A stretch of 30,208 nucleotides of DNA from Reticulitermes lucifugus (Eukaryota > Arthropoda > Insecta > Blattodea > Rhinotermitidae): NCBI GenBank assembly GCA_026260175.1, contig JAKCWW010002345.1:5158-35365 (forward strand), written 5' to 3'. The position numbers and the translations under genes are program-made. Under the pieces are notes generated by a model. That model ran no database searches. It was not told the origin of the DNA and saw only the letters and a list, made by a program, of their open reading frames with translations. Shown here in pieces: positions 1-9,225 of the stretch (positions are counted from its first letter, which is position 1; each line of letters starts with the position of its first letter).

Positions 1-830
1 AAAAAAAAAAAAAAAAGCTCCTGCCAACAATCAAAATGCCTAAGTTGTATACTTTTATGTTCTATGAGAGTCACTCCACAAGTCAGGGACACTATTTTTT
101 TTTTTTGCCAAAAATGTAGCAACGTGGGAAAGGAAGTATACATCTTAAAGTGATTCATCCCCATTGTGTTTTATTCAAATGTTATATTAAAAAACACAGT
201 CTTACACAACACATATACAAGTCTTCCAGGTTGCTAGTTTTGGCTTTGTTACAAGCCATCATCAGACCTTTCTTTTTATCAAGAGACATTCAGTGAAACT
301 TATCCTTGCATATAGGATTGAGATCTCATTCCTTTACAATACTAGTCAAAAAAATTATTGAAATAAATATATAAAACACAGATAAAATTATGGAGTATAG
401 AAAAGTTTTCAGTGCTCTAATTTTAAATATAAATAAATATGAATAAAAATGGTAGGCATTACATCTGATGTGCTGAAGCACACATCTGTCTTGTTCTTCC
501 AAGGCATTGTGAATTTCTGATTTTACACAAGAAAGTTACTCTAGTTTTACAATAATTCCAGTTTTAATGCATGGGTACTCCATAACAGTTTTGTTATTTG
601 GTATTTGTCTTCTTCATATTGGTAATTATGACCCTTGAGTTGTGTTCAGGCAATGCTAGTCTTTTCACTTTGTGTTATGTGCCTACGGAAGGTCAATGCC
701 TTGTGAACATTCAGAGATCAACGTTTGGTATGTGTACAATGTCAGGTACAATTGCCTACTGCCTGGAAAACTTGTACATGTGTTGTGTAAGACTTTGTTT
801 TTTAGTACATTTGGAGTATATATCTTTGAG
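1..830. other. AT-rich non-coding stretch, left edge
   Basis: The window opens with a run of 16 A, which could be the tail of a retroposed element cut by the window edge. Apart from the hammerhead-like motif at 228-269, I see no gene. An open frame of 86 codons begins at 598, but it runs into the 53-bp tandem repeats and has no recognisable domain, so I do not call it a gene. Confidence 0.5.
228..269 (-). ncRNA. Degenerate hammerhead-like ribozyme motif
   Basis: Read on the minus strand, CTGATGA (265-259) is followed by a hairpin GGCTT/AAGCC with a six-base loop (257-242), then AAAA where an active ribozyme needs GAAA, and then ACCT (231-228), which pairs with AGGT (269-266) just before the core. 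This is the layout of a type I hammerhead with a very short stem III, as known in Penelope-like elements. The lost G of box II and the CA in place of UH argue that it is inactive. The surrounding 160-300 is probably part of the same retroelement relic. Confidence 0.4.
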
Positions 831-1042
831 AGCACATGATGTGCACTGTAAATGTTAGCATCAGATAGGGGTGTATATACAAGAGCACATGATGTGCACT
901 GTAAATGTTAGCATCAGATAGGGGTGTATATACAAGAGCACATGATGTGCACTGTAAATGTTAGCATCAGATAGGGGTGTATATACAAGAGCACATGATG
1001 TGCACTGTAAATGTTAGCATCAGATAGGGGTGTATATACAAG
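831..1042. repeat. 53-bp tandem repeat, 4 copies
   Basis: Four consecutive copies of a 53-bp unit start at 831, 884, 937 and 990 and appear virtually identical after the first few bases. Each unit contains the short palindrome gcacat-g-atgtgc and ends in gtgtatatacaag. The unit resembles, in inverted orientation, the sequence at 2262-2291 on the far side of the mariner relic. The repeat is therefore probably an amplified terminal or subterminal piece of that transposon. The near identity of the copies points to recent expansion. Confidence 0.96.
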
Positions 1043-1149
1043 AGCCACCAGCAAAAGTCAAACAAAACCACACACATTTTGAATCATGGTGGCGTTTTAT
1101 TGCGGCATACAGAGTGGACATGGAAAAAAAGAGTACAATACAAACTGTA

Positions 1150-2120
1150 TGTACAAACTGTTAGCAACCTTGAAAACAGTCTCCAAGGTTGACCACACTT
1201 TGCTGCCAAAGATGCGGACAGCTGTAAACACCATCGGCATCATCTGATGCACTAATGTGCCACCTTATGCTGAACTGTTGTTAAAATGTCCTATCAGTAT
1301 AGAAATCACTTCCCATGCAACGGCTGTGTCAGTCTGGAAATCAGATGGTAGTCACATGGACTGAGGTTGGAAGAATGGAGACAGTGATTTAACAATCCCC
1401 AACACCCCCCCCCCTCAATGCCAGAAGCATTATCATGTAGGATGATGGAATTTTCAACCAGTTCTGGATGTTTCTCCCAAACTGCAAAACACGGGTGGTA
1501 CTGCAGAAACGAAGTGTAATACTGTGCACTGACAGTTTGACCCTGTAGGACACGATGACACACCAAAACACCTTGGATGCCGCATGCCACAATGATCACC
1601 ACTTTTATGGGGGACAGATTTTGTCAGACCTCATGATTTGGAGTGTATGTGGATGATGCCATTCACAGGACTGCCACTTCAGTTCTGGTTCACAGGCCCT
1701 CACCTTCAATGATGGCACTTCTCTGATTTACAAGTTGTCCCTTTTGTAATGAAAAAAAATTCCAGACTGATACACATCTCATATGGCATACACTATTGTA
1801 CCTAATTTAAGTGATGTGGAACTCACTTGGCAGCAATATGGAAAATTTCTAAGACATATCATAAAGTTCAGAGCAATACGGACCCACAAATCCCTGTATG
1901 TTCAGCCAATTCCTTCACAGTCCAATGCCTGCCTTCAACCATACACTGCATAATTATGACCACTGACACGTCTGTGTGAATACACAGCACATCCACTGCC
2001 ACACATGTTGGCAGTTGACACTCTTCCACTTCTAAATGCCTCCACCCACCTTGCAACTGTTAAATATGGTACCACACAGTCATCTACTGCTTCATTAGCT
2101 CTGCACGGCACTCCCATGCA
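1150..2120 (-). pseudogene. Mariner transposase pseudogene
   Basis: Minus-strand frames read as a mariner-family (DD34D) transposase in pieces. Near 2117-2030 there is a helix-turn-helix segment (TVARWVEAFRSGR). Near 1960-1870 there is the second N-terminal segment (RHWTVKELAEHTGI). Near 1720-1650 there is the linker EPELKWQS. At 1602-1306 is the C-terminal catalytic part, with GVLVCHRV, the second aspartate in ILHDNAS and the third in LSPCDYHLI. The first catalytic aspartate (usually GDESW) is not readable, and the pieces need several frameshifts and cross stops, so the gene is dead. The remaining C-terminus decays through about 1150. Confidence 0.85.
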
Positions 2121-2299
2121 TTTCTGCTGCAGAGTGCTGCTATTTTCACATACAAATGTTGTGCCACTTTAAAAACTTCAACTTTTGCATGGGGTTGCCA
2201 ACACAATGGTGCCTGTGCATGAAATGCATGTGTACTTCTCTATGTAACAACATTATGTGCTGGTAACATTTACAAGTACATGCCATGTGCTTTCATACG

Positions 2300-2880
2300 T
2301 ACGTAATACTTTTTGTGTTGCCACATTTTTGGCTTAAAAAAGTGCCACGACTGCCACATTTTTGACTTACAAATAAGTGCCATGACTATTTGAGTGACCT
2401 TTACATATGCAGTATAATGAGATAGCAAATCTCTCACATTTAATTGTATGCATTGTTTATTGCATGTTTTTACATTTTGGCAACAGATACTTTTTACTTA
2501 ATTTTTATTTGAAAATACAACTTCTTGTTATATGTAAGTCAGACTGAATATTCAGTACATTTGAATCCAGACCAAACATTTTAATTAACTACTGGCATAA
2601 TGACATTCATAACTTACAAAAGTTACTTAATATAATCTAAGTACAATGAGCTAATGGTATAGTAAATACAGTTTTAATAATAATGTCTCACAACATAACA
2701 TAACATAAATGCAGCTAATAAAGACTCTGAAAATGTAGCAATGTTCAAACATTTTGAAAAGACACTAACAAATCAAAACTCCATTCATAAGGAAATGAAA
2801 AGCAGCTTAAATCCTGGAAATGTTTGCTACCATTAGGTTCAGAACTTTTGTACTCCTAGATACTACCTAAAACCAAAAGT
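2300..2880. other. AT-rich non-coding stretch
   Basis: I see no gene and no structured repeat here beyond short A/T runs and a tandem of cataacataacataa type near 2693-2707. Confidence 0.5.
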
Positions 2881-2884
2881 AGAA

Positions 2885-3130
2885 AACTACAAATTACCTG
2901 CCATTTTGTATGAGTGTGAAAATTGGTCTATCACATCAAGGGAAGAACATATGCTGAGGAGAATATTAAGACCTACGAGGAAGTAACGGAAGGATGGAGA
3001 AAACTGCATAATGAGGTGCTTCATGAGGTACTCTTCACCAAATATTATCAAATTAAAAACAGGAAGGATAAGCTGGGTGGGACATGTGGCATGTATGTGA
3101 CAGATAAGAACTGGAATGTACAAGCCACTT
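2885..3130 (+). mobile_element. LINE fragment (end of RT ORF)
   Basis: With frame changes, the plus strand reads ILYECENWSITSREEHMLRR and then EGWRKLHNEVLHEVLF, YYQIKNRK and LGGTCGMY. These match the order of motifs after the reverse transcriptase domain in a very common arthropod LINE family, which I recall as LYGCETWSLT..REEHRLR, EWRKLHNEELHNLY, IKSRR and WAGHVARM. The piece lacks the catalytic domain and is a truncated, dead copy. The clade (RTE or Jockey-like) is not settled from this short piece. Confidence 0.7.
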
Positions 3131-3251
3131 GTGTCATACTGAAACCACAAATTTAGTCAAGTGTCCTGTCCACATAAATTGGAGTTCATGTTAGTCCAGG
3201 GACTGTTATTTCTAATATACACCTCTATTGTGTTCTGGCTTGTTTTTTGCT

Positions 3252-3548
3252 ATGGCAGGTGAGTACTGCAAAGTCAAAACTTGTTCAAGACCTCTTTTTG
3301 GTGCACTGTTATGTTCTGCCACATTTTTTACTTTTCCTGAAGACTGCAATTCTTTGTGTGTTGCCTTTCTTCATAGGGCATAGATAGTGTTCTACATTCC
3401 TGTAACCTAAAACAGGAATATATGCACAATATCTATGCCCTTTGAAGAAAGAAGGATAAAACAAAAAGTGACAACACTATAGTGCACCAAGAAGAGTGTA
3501 CTGTATCAACAAGTGTGGACACTACAGTACTCACTGGTAATAGTAATA
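3252..3548. mobile_element. Palindromic MITE-like element
   Basis: Two imperfect inverted arms of about 130-150 bp face each other around 3408-3414. Matching blocks include cagtgagtact/ggtgagtactgc near the outer ends, ttggtgcact in mid-arm, ctttcttca-gggcatagat, and attcctgt next to the loop. The whole could fold into one long hairpin. It carries no coding sequence. This is the form of a palindromic miniature inverted-repeat element; the superfamily and target duplication are not evident. Confidence 0.6.
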
Positions 3549-4074
3549 ACACAAAATAATATGAAATATTAGACCAGGGTATATGTTTGAAATAGTAATT
3601 CAAAAACTAACCAGAACTCAAAAGTATGTGGTTTCTTATGACACAAGTATGAATACACTCCAAAGTTAACTTATAAAATCCACAGGATTTTGCTGGCCAC
3701 GTAAACTTTCTTGACACTGATAATTGTGCCCATAAGCACTGAAACACATATGTCATAGTAAATCTTATGACACAGAGATATGCTAAACGTTATTGGTATT
3801 TTGATAATAAAATCAGTTATTTATCCACACAGTAAGCAGAACATGAAGTTCATGTAATAAGAACCCAGCCATAAACATGACTTATATTTGGGACACTGCC
3901 TTTGGTCTCAGGCTTAAAAACCCACAATGTTTTGGAGAATGTATATGTCTTAATTTCAGGTGCAAAGCAGAGCAGAAGAACCTATCCTGGTGGGCCCTTT
4001 AGAAAGAGTTACTATCTACTATTGACAGGGAGGAGATAGACAATGTCCAAAATATCAGTCACTGCTATTACAAT
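3549..4074. other. AT-rich non-coding stretch
   Basis: No gene, repeat or transposon relic could be recognised between the palindromic element and the SINE. Confidence 0.5.
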
Positions 4075-4078
4075 ACAT

Positions 4079-4390
4079 GGTATAGTATAGTCTGTATAGT
4101 GACTAGGCTACATGCTGGATGATCCAGGGTTTAATTCCTGGTAGTGGCAAAAGATTTTTCTCTCCTCTCCTCCAAAATGTCCAGACTGACACTGCAGCCC
4201 ACTTAGCCCCCTATTCAATTGGTGAAGTGTCCAGGGCATAAATTCGACCACTCAATTCCATCTAGTGCCCATGTTAAGAATCACTAGGGCTATACAATTA
4301 CTCCCACATATACTTTCATGGTGTGTACTGGGATACTTATTACAATACACCATCATCAGAATTCTTTTAAAGCTGAATGAACCCTACTAC
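4079..4390 (+). mobile_element. tRNA-derived SINE, degraded
   Basis: The 5' part has a tRNA-like head with an RNA polymerase III B-box relic, ggtttaattcc, at 4128-4138. It is followed by tggtagtggcaaaagattttt and a body with cttagccccctat, tccagggcataa, tctagtgcc and a 3' part with tttcatggtgtgtactgggatac. The same body blocks, inverted, occur at 7251-7547 and 14764-15000, so one SINE superfamily is represented in both orientations. The order of blocks matches a SINE type I recall as widespread in arthropod genomes. Confidence 0.7.
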
Positions 4391-4532
4391 ATGGTACATC
4401 TCTGACTTAGAACTTACAAGCTATGTACTCATGCATGGGTATTACTGGATTTATAGCCTGTAACCTGTTGCACACTGCTGTGACTTTGTGATTTTCACAT
4501 TATATGTCTATAAAGCTTTGTTTTCCAAAGCA

Positions 4533-5367
4533 CAGTAAAATCCCATTAATCCAACTCATATGGGACTGGGCAGATTCCAAATTATCAAATATTCTGGATT
4601 ACAGACAGTAGCTATACTGACCTAGGTTCTTTAAAATTTTTCAGCCAGCCATCAGAGAATGTGTACTTGTTAAGTTATTTTCATTTCATCATAAAACCAC
4701 TTAGCCTTATCAACTACCACAGGCCCATTCATGGGTTTTCCTTCAGCACACATTGCTGTAAACCACTCATACACCTTGTCCAGTTGTGCTAATTTCACCT
4801 CTTTCAATGTCTGTCACTTGAAAAGGTCCTTCACTCTTTCACTTGATGCCATAAATGATCGTAATTGGTCCTTCCCTTTCTTTATATCATAAATAGTTGA
4901 TGACCCAACATTGTATGAAGCCATAAATTCTCACTGATTTTCACCACCTTCAAGCCTCCTAATTATTTCAAGTTTCTGCAGAATCTTTAAACATTACGTT
5001 TCCGCTTGCCAGCAGAACCTTTACTCATATTTGGATCTTTCGAAGCCATTATAATAGCTCAAACAAAGAGCAACATGTGCTGCTATAACAAAATGCAACC
5101 TGAATTCACAGTAATGCTACAGATTGTGCCAAACAAGTGGTGTGACCTGCTAGTTGCCAGCAATGCCACCAGGGTGTGGGACACTACCAACTTATAAAAA
5201 CTTAAGTATCCTGCTTGGAGACAAAGTTTGTGCTAACAATGTAACATCCAGATAACCCAAGATAAACTCACAGAATTAATACATATAACGATCTTGGAAC
5301 TAGTCTCCCCAAGTGCTGGATTATCAGGATTTCCGAATTATCACGTCAGATTAAAGGAATTCTGCTG
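4533..5367 (-). mobile_element. pogo/Tigger-like DNA transposon relic
   Basis: Imperfect terminal inverted repeats start CAGTAAAATCCCATTAATC at 4533 and, on the other strand, CAGCAGAATTCCTTTAATC at 5367. A TA flanks the right end (5368-5369). Minus-strand frames between about 5010 and 4690 read as a CENP-B-type DNA-binding region: KRNVLKILQKLEIIRRLEGG, then YNVGSSTIYDIKKGKDQL, then LDKVYEWFTAMCAEGKPMNG. Stops interrupt the frame, and no DDE catalytic domain is seen, so this is an internally deleted, inactive copy of about 835 bp. Confidence 0.8.
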
Positions 5368-5403
5368 TACAACAGTCTAAATAACTGAAGTGATGAAATC
5401 AGA

Positions 5404-6360
5404 TCATGTAAGATGAGCAGGAAAATAAGTAAAGATATAGCCACTAGAGTACTGAAAGTACAAATGGACCAAGGAGAAACTAGAAGTGTGAAGACTCAAA
5501 AGAGGAGTTGCACAAGGACAGTCACTGATTTTATTCCACTTATACAATGAGTGCCTTACCAAGAAAGATCCTGAAGGGTTTAAAGACTTTAAAACAGGAG
5601 ACCCAGTAATTAACACAGTGAAATATGCAGATCACCTTGTGCTACTGGCTAAGGAACGGTAATACAGGGCATAACTGATATACCAGTCGAAGTTGAAAGA
5701 CGTTATGGAATGGAAAAGAATCAGGAAAAAACTAAGGTCATGAGAATCTGAAGACAACCATCCCTAATACAGATTACAATATATCAGAAACAATGGCAGA
5801 ATGTGCAATAATCTGGGTAGCCTGATAACAAGTGATGCAAGATGTATACATGACATGAAATCCAAAATTGCCATGGCAAAAGCAGCATTCAACAAGAATT
5901 AGACTCTTTTCAACAGCAAAATGAACTTAAATTTAAGGAAAAAACTAACAAAATGTTACATTTGGAGCATAGCTTTGTACGGTGCTGAAACTTCGACACT
6001 TTGGAAGACAGATCAGAAATACCTTGAAAGTTTTGAAATGTGGTGCTGGAGAAGGATGGAGAAGATCAGTTGGGCTGATCTTGTGAAAAATGAAGAAGTA
6101 TTACAAGGAGTCAAGGAAGAAAGAAACATACTATATACAAGGAAATGAAGGAAGACTAACTGGGTTGGTCACATCTTGCATAGGAACTGCCTTCGAAAAC
6201 ACATTACTGAAAGAATGACAGAACGGAAGAGAAGAAGAGGAAAATGATCTAAGCTGCTACTGGATGGCCTTAAGGGGGGGAGATACTGGAGTTTGAAAGA
6301 AGCACTGGCTCTCTCTAGAGAAGTTGCTTTAGAAGAGGCTATCGATCTGCGCAAGACAGA
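5404..6360 (+). mobile_element. LINE reverse-transcriptase relic
   Basis: Plus-strand pieces in shifting frames give the middle and end of a non-LTR reverse transcriptase. TRSVKTQKRSCTRT stands where a family member has a VRQG motif. VKYADHLVLLAK holds the catalytic box at 5624-5635, where YADD has become YADH. Then come AMAKAAFN, LNLRKKLTKCYIWSIALYGA, the block FEMWCWRRMEKISW, and a TNWVGHIL end near 6160-6180. The longest open piece is 5921-6148. The mutated active site and the several frame breaks show an inactive 5'-truncated copy. Family: RTE/Jockey-like, by recalled motif order. Confidence 0.85.
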
Positions 6361-6686
6361 TTCTGCTATAAAATGAAGTTGGTATGCATGCAGTATTTAG
6401 ATTTATCCTTGGTTCATGCAACAATGCTTTCCATATCTCAGACTTTAAGGCATCAATATACTGAAAGTTAATAATGAACTGGAAAGGATGAGAAAGGAAG
6501 AGACCATGGTCTAATTGTACATTTGATCCCACTGTTTACAAAGAGGGAGTCAGGAAATCTACAGAATCTCAGCCAAAATAGCCAGTCTTCAGGCCAAGCT
6601 TTGAATGAGTAACAAGTGCTATTCACTCCACTGCACTGTGACATTTCGTATCTTACGATATTATACAATTAGTGATCAGTACATAC
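6361..6686. other. ATMIN intron, no recognised element
   Basis: This lies downstream of the exon 2 donor in the direction of ATMIN transcription. I looked on the minus strand for the next exon, which should carry the TQT-rich region, and did not find it here or further left in the window. Confidence 0.5.
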
Positions 6687-6898
6687 TTCCCATACAACTT
6701 GAACTTCTCATCAAATGTGTGTGAAAGCCTCTTTGCATGAGTAAGCAGTGCCTCATATGACTCATAAGCATGGTTACAGGAGCAAGTAAATTTGATTCCA
6801 CACATTCTTAAATGCCGGTGCTTGGCTGCTTCTGTTGAGAATCCTTTCTGACATTTTTCACACTGAAAAGTCCTTTCTGCGTGGACTTTCAAGTAATG
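6687..6898 (-). CDS. ATMIN: ATMIN/ASCIZ exon 2 (zinc fingers 2-4)
   Basis: ATMIN/ASCIZ is a nuclear zinc-finger transcription factor that interacts with ATM and drives expression of the dynein light chain LC8; LC8 binds back to its TQT-rich tail. This exon reads HYLKVHAERTF, completing the second finger. It then has C-x2-C-x12-H-x4-C (finger 3, CEKCQKGFST...HRHLRMC) and C-x-C...H-x5-H (finger 4, CSCNHAY...HAKRLSH), the unusual spacing typical of ASCIZ. The acceptor is ttgttttcag before 6898 and joins exon 1 in phase 0. The donor GTATGT follows 6687, leaving phase 2. The next exons lie beyond the window's left side. The identity rests on recalled similarity to the human protein over all four fingers. 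Confidence 0.85.
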
Positions 6899-7250
6899 CT
6901 GAAAACAACCATTAGACAGGTTTAATTTTCTAAGTTATACATCCAAAGAGAGAGAGAGAAGTATGCATACTGCAGGCCTAATCTGTAAATAACTTTTTTC
7001 CTTAGAGTACATCCTTCTAAAGTGAGGTTAAATATTACTGATTCTGATAATTTTGTGATCTGTTTCGGTGCATAATTTTTACTGGTACAGATCTGCACTA
7101 CATGAGAGGTGACATGTATGATGTCAAAGACTAATGTCACCATGTCTGTAGTTTGGAACACAGGCAAGACTCTTTTCTACAAAATTTGTAGGCTGTGTTT
7201 GTAATCTATTTCCATATCAGCCCACTGAAAAATTGTTTATCTTTAATGTA

Positions 7251-7547
7251 AAGCAATCCCATTACAGGCCTGGACAGGCCCTTAGGGTTCCAGGAGGTTG
7301 AGGCTCCCAGATTTCTAGACAATCGGCACATGAAGGTGGTAAGGTTGTCAGCTCTACGCACAGGCCGCCTTTACCTCCCAGGAAATATTCCTGATACTCA
7401 TTTCTGTTAGAGGCTCAGTCGACCTCAAGGCCACAGTGCAGCTGGAAGGCTTATGTCAATGAAAAATTCCAATGACACCATCGGGTATCGAACCAGCAAC
7501 CTTCCGGCTTGTAGCGCAGTACCTCAACCAACTGCGCCACCACGTGC
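7251..7547 (-). mobile_element. tRNA-derived SINE with 13-bp target duplication
   Basis: On the minus strand a tRNA-like head has an A box TGGCGCAGTTGG (7539-7528) and a B box matching GGTTCGATACC (7494-7484). It continues into a body with a section that reads, on the plus strand, ccgcctttacctcccagg and gaggctcagtcgacctc. The insertion is bounded by a perfect 13-bp direct repeat, tatctttaatgta, at 7238-7250 and 7548-7560, the target-site duplication expected of LINE-driven retroposition. It sits in the first ATMIN intron, in the same orientation as the gene. The intact boxes and perfect duplication suggest a fairly young insertion. Confidence 0.93.
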
Positions 7548-7928
7548 TATCTTTAATGTAGTTTGTTTTATTTTATGCTACCATAGTGTAGATTTCGTTT
7601 CATTACCTAGTACTATGTATATAAAACTGAGATGTGCTGTTGTTTACAAATCAAGGTGCTTAACACACAACTGACAACAGCATCACAATTTACTTCCGTT
7701 TTCAAATATAGTGTGTACACTGCTGGGTACACCCAGAGATGATGCTCATGGCACACTGTTTTGAACAGCTCGATCCCATCTAATTCTACAGATGATCTGT
7801 GACGAAACTCTAAAATGGAACGTCCAGTATCTTGCGAGCAGGGTCGCGTTGCATGATTTGGTGTGAGAATAACCGTTGCTTATAACTCCTCTTATTACTT
7901 AAGTGATAAGACAGATGTTCAGGCTTAC

Positions 7929-8186
7929 CTGTTTCAAGTATTTAAAACGTCTGAAAAACTGTCTTGAAGTTAAGTTATATGGACATTTATCGACAGGGCA
8001 ATGATACTGACACCTTACTTCGTCCTCTCTCTTTAAAATGTCTTTCCTTTTATGGTGCCTTGATAAATGCATGTCCAAATTACCACTATTTTTAAATACA
8101 CTTCTACATCCTTCCTCAGGACAGTGAATATTTGTCTTGATTACACACAAATCTGACGGTGGTGGACATACTTTAATTACACTCAT
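7929..8186 (-). CDS. ATMIN: ATMIN/ASCIZ exon 1 (start and fingers 1-2)
   Basis: This is the N-terminal coding exon of the zinc-finger factor described at 6687-6898. I chose the start at 8186 (MSVIKVCPPPSDL), because clear similarity to ASCIZ begins at CPPPSDL and TNIHCPEEGC. The frame is open further upstream to an ATG at 8453, which would add 89 residues with no recognisable domain. Finger 1 is C-x4-C-x12-H-x4-H (CPEEGC...HLSRHH). Finger 2 begins CPVDKC and is split by the intron after YLKQ. The donor is CAG|GTAAGC at 7929, phase 0, and matches exon 2. The 1,030-bp intron contains a SINE. Confidence 0.82.
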
Positions 8187-8640
8187 TATTCTTCGATACA
8201 CAATCACCGCAACGCTCTTCGGTACAATAGAGTGGACACAATGTTGCCAACATGAATTCTCGTCATCCGTAGCGGCGAATTTCCTTTCAACACTGTCCGT
8301 CGCGTCGCTGAACGCGATACATCCGTGGTGCCTCGCATCAAAATTTCCCTCTTCACCTGCTAGTGGCGTTTCTGTCATGCGCACGTAGACTTTAGACAAG
8401 TCGGACTCCGTGTATGGGAGTTTGGGTTGTATCGCGGTGAAGGCATCCTTCATACTTTATGGTACTGTTTTTTCGTACGTACACTCAACGATACGCTTCT
8501 TTGTCATGAATATCACTGCGCCCTGAGTCATACACGATCACAGAACTTCGCTCTTGCAGGAGGTGGTGATCGACTTACTCGATCCCATCCCGGGATATTC
8601 CTGTATTTTAATGCAGGATCGGAGAAGTGAGGAACGGTAA
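8187..8640 (-). promoter_or_regulatory. Presumed ATMIN 5' region, CpG-richer
   Basis: Upstream of the chosen ATMIN start the sequence becomes visibly richer in CG dinucleotides (for example ccgtcgcgtcgctgaacgcg near 8300) than the surrounding AT-rich DNA, as expected around an unmethylated promoter or first exon. The ATMIN frame stays open to 8453, so part may be coding or 5' UTR. No TATA box or initiator is convincing. The assignment is inferred from position and composition. Confidence 0.4.
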
Positions 8641-8721
8641 TTTTCGCCAGACAGCATTCAGCTTACGCATATAGAAAGCGTCCCATAAATCCAACCCCTC
8701 GTCCGCACCTCAGGGTTATGT

Positions 8722-8862
8722 GGTGATGGTAACAGGTGTTGAGGGGGCGCCCTGAGGGGGCTGCTCTGACACATGCTGGCAATCCTTACCCTTGGTCACG
8801 TGGGAGGTGGTAACGGGTGTGGAGGGGGTACTCTGTAGAGGGTTACTACAACACACACTGGC
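8722..8862. repeat. GC-rich imperfect 81-bp duplication
   Basis: Two diverged copies of a GC-rich unit follow each other 81 bp apart. Each contains ggtaac-ggtgt-gaggggg, an agggggct/agagggtt block, and aca-catgctggc / acacactggct. They sit just before the larger GC-rich array and may belong to the same element. Confidence 0.65.
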
Positions 8863-9225
8863 TAACGGGGCTCTGGTCTACCCAAGCCAAGGTGGAAGTT
8901 ATCGTGCCGAAGGCTGCATGGCACTGGGGTAGTCAATAGCATGTCGTGAACGATCCCCTTGGATAACCAGGCCGCAGCGCATTGTTTGTAGGCCTTCCGC
9001 CCGCGTGGGGCTCCGTGACTGTATTCTTTTTCCCGTGTGTTGTGGGAGAGCTCCTTAAGTGGGGACTCCGACAGATATGAATGCTTGAATTAATCAATGG
9101 CTCTGGAAACGGAGCATTGCCTTTTATAGGAGCTGCCCAAAGGCTCCTACGGATGTCCAAGGGCTTGTCTGGCTGACATATGGCTCTGAGACAGAATGTG
9201 GGACTGAGGCTCTTCGGGTAAAGAG

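Larger units (their letters stand above)
831..2291 (-). mobile_element. Degenerate mariner (Tc1/mariner) transposon
   Basis: A minus-strand mariner transposase relic lies between an expanded left end (831-1042) and a right end near 2262-2291. Read inwards, both ends share agcacatg, an aaatgtta block and similar spacing, which fits inverted terminal repeats of about 30 bp. I could not identify a clear TA target duplication. The outer boundaries are therefore approximate, and the repeat at the left end obscures which copy was the original terminus. Confidence 0.65.

Noticed and set aside
598..858. 86-codon open frame
   Set aside because: It runs into the 53-bp tandem repeats, has no domain or codon pattern, and lies in a transposon end.
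4320..4360. CTGATGATGGTGT on the minus strand as a third hammerhead
   Set aside because: Box I is present, but there is no GAAA box after a compact stem II, and the sequence is the 3' part of a SINE.
7484..7539. tRNA-like sequence on the minus strand
   Set aside because: The A and B boxes belong to a SINE with a non-tRNA body and target duplications. The cloverleaf is not complete enough for a functional tRNA gene.
8137..8388. Plus-strand open frame opposite ATMIN exon 1
   Set aside because: It is the antisense shadow of the zinc-finger exon, which has clear family similarity.
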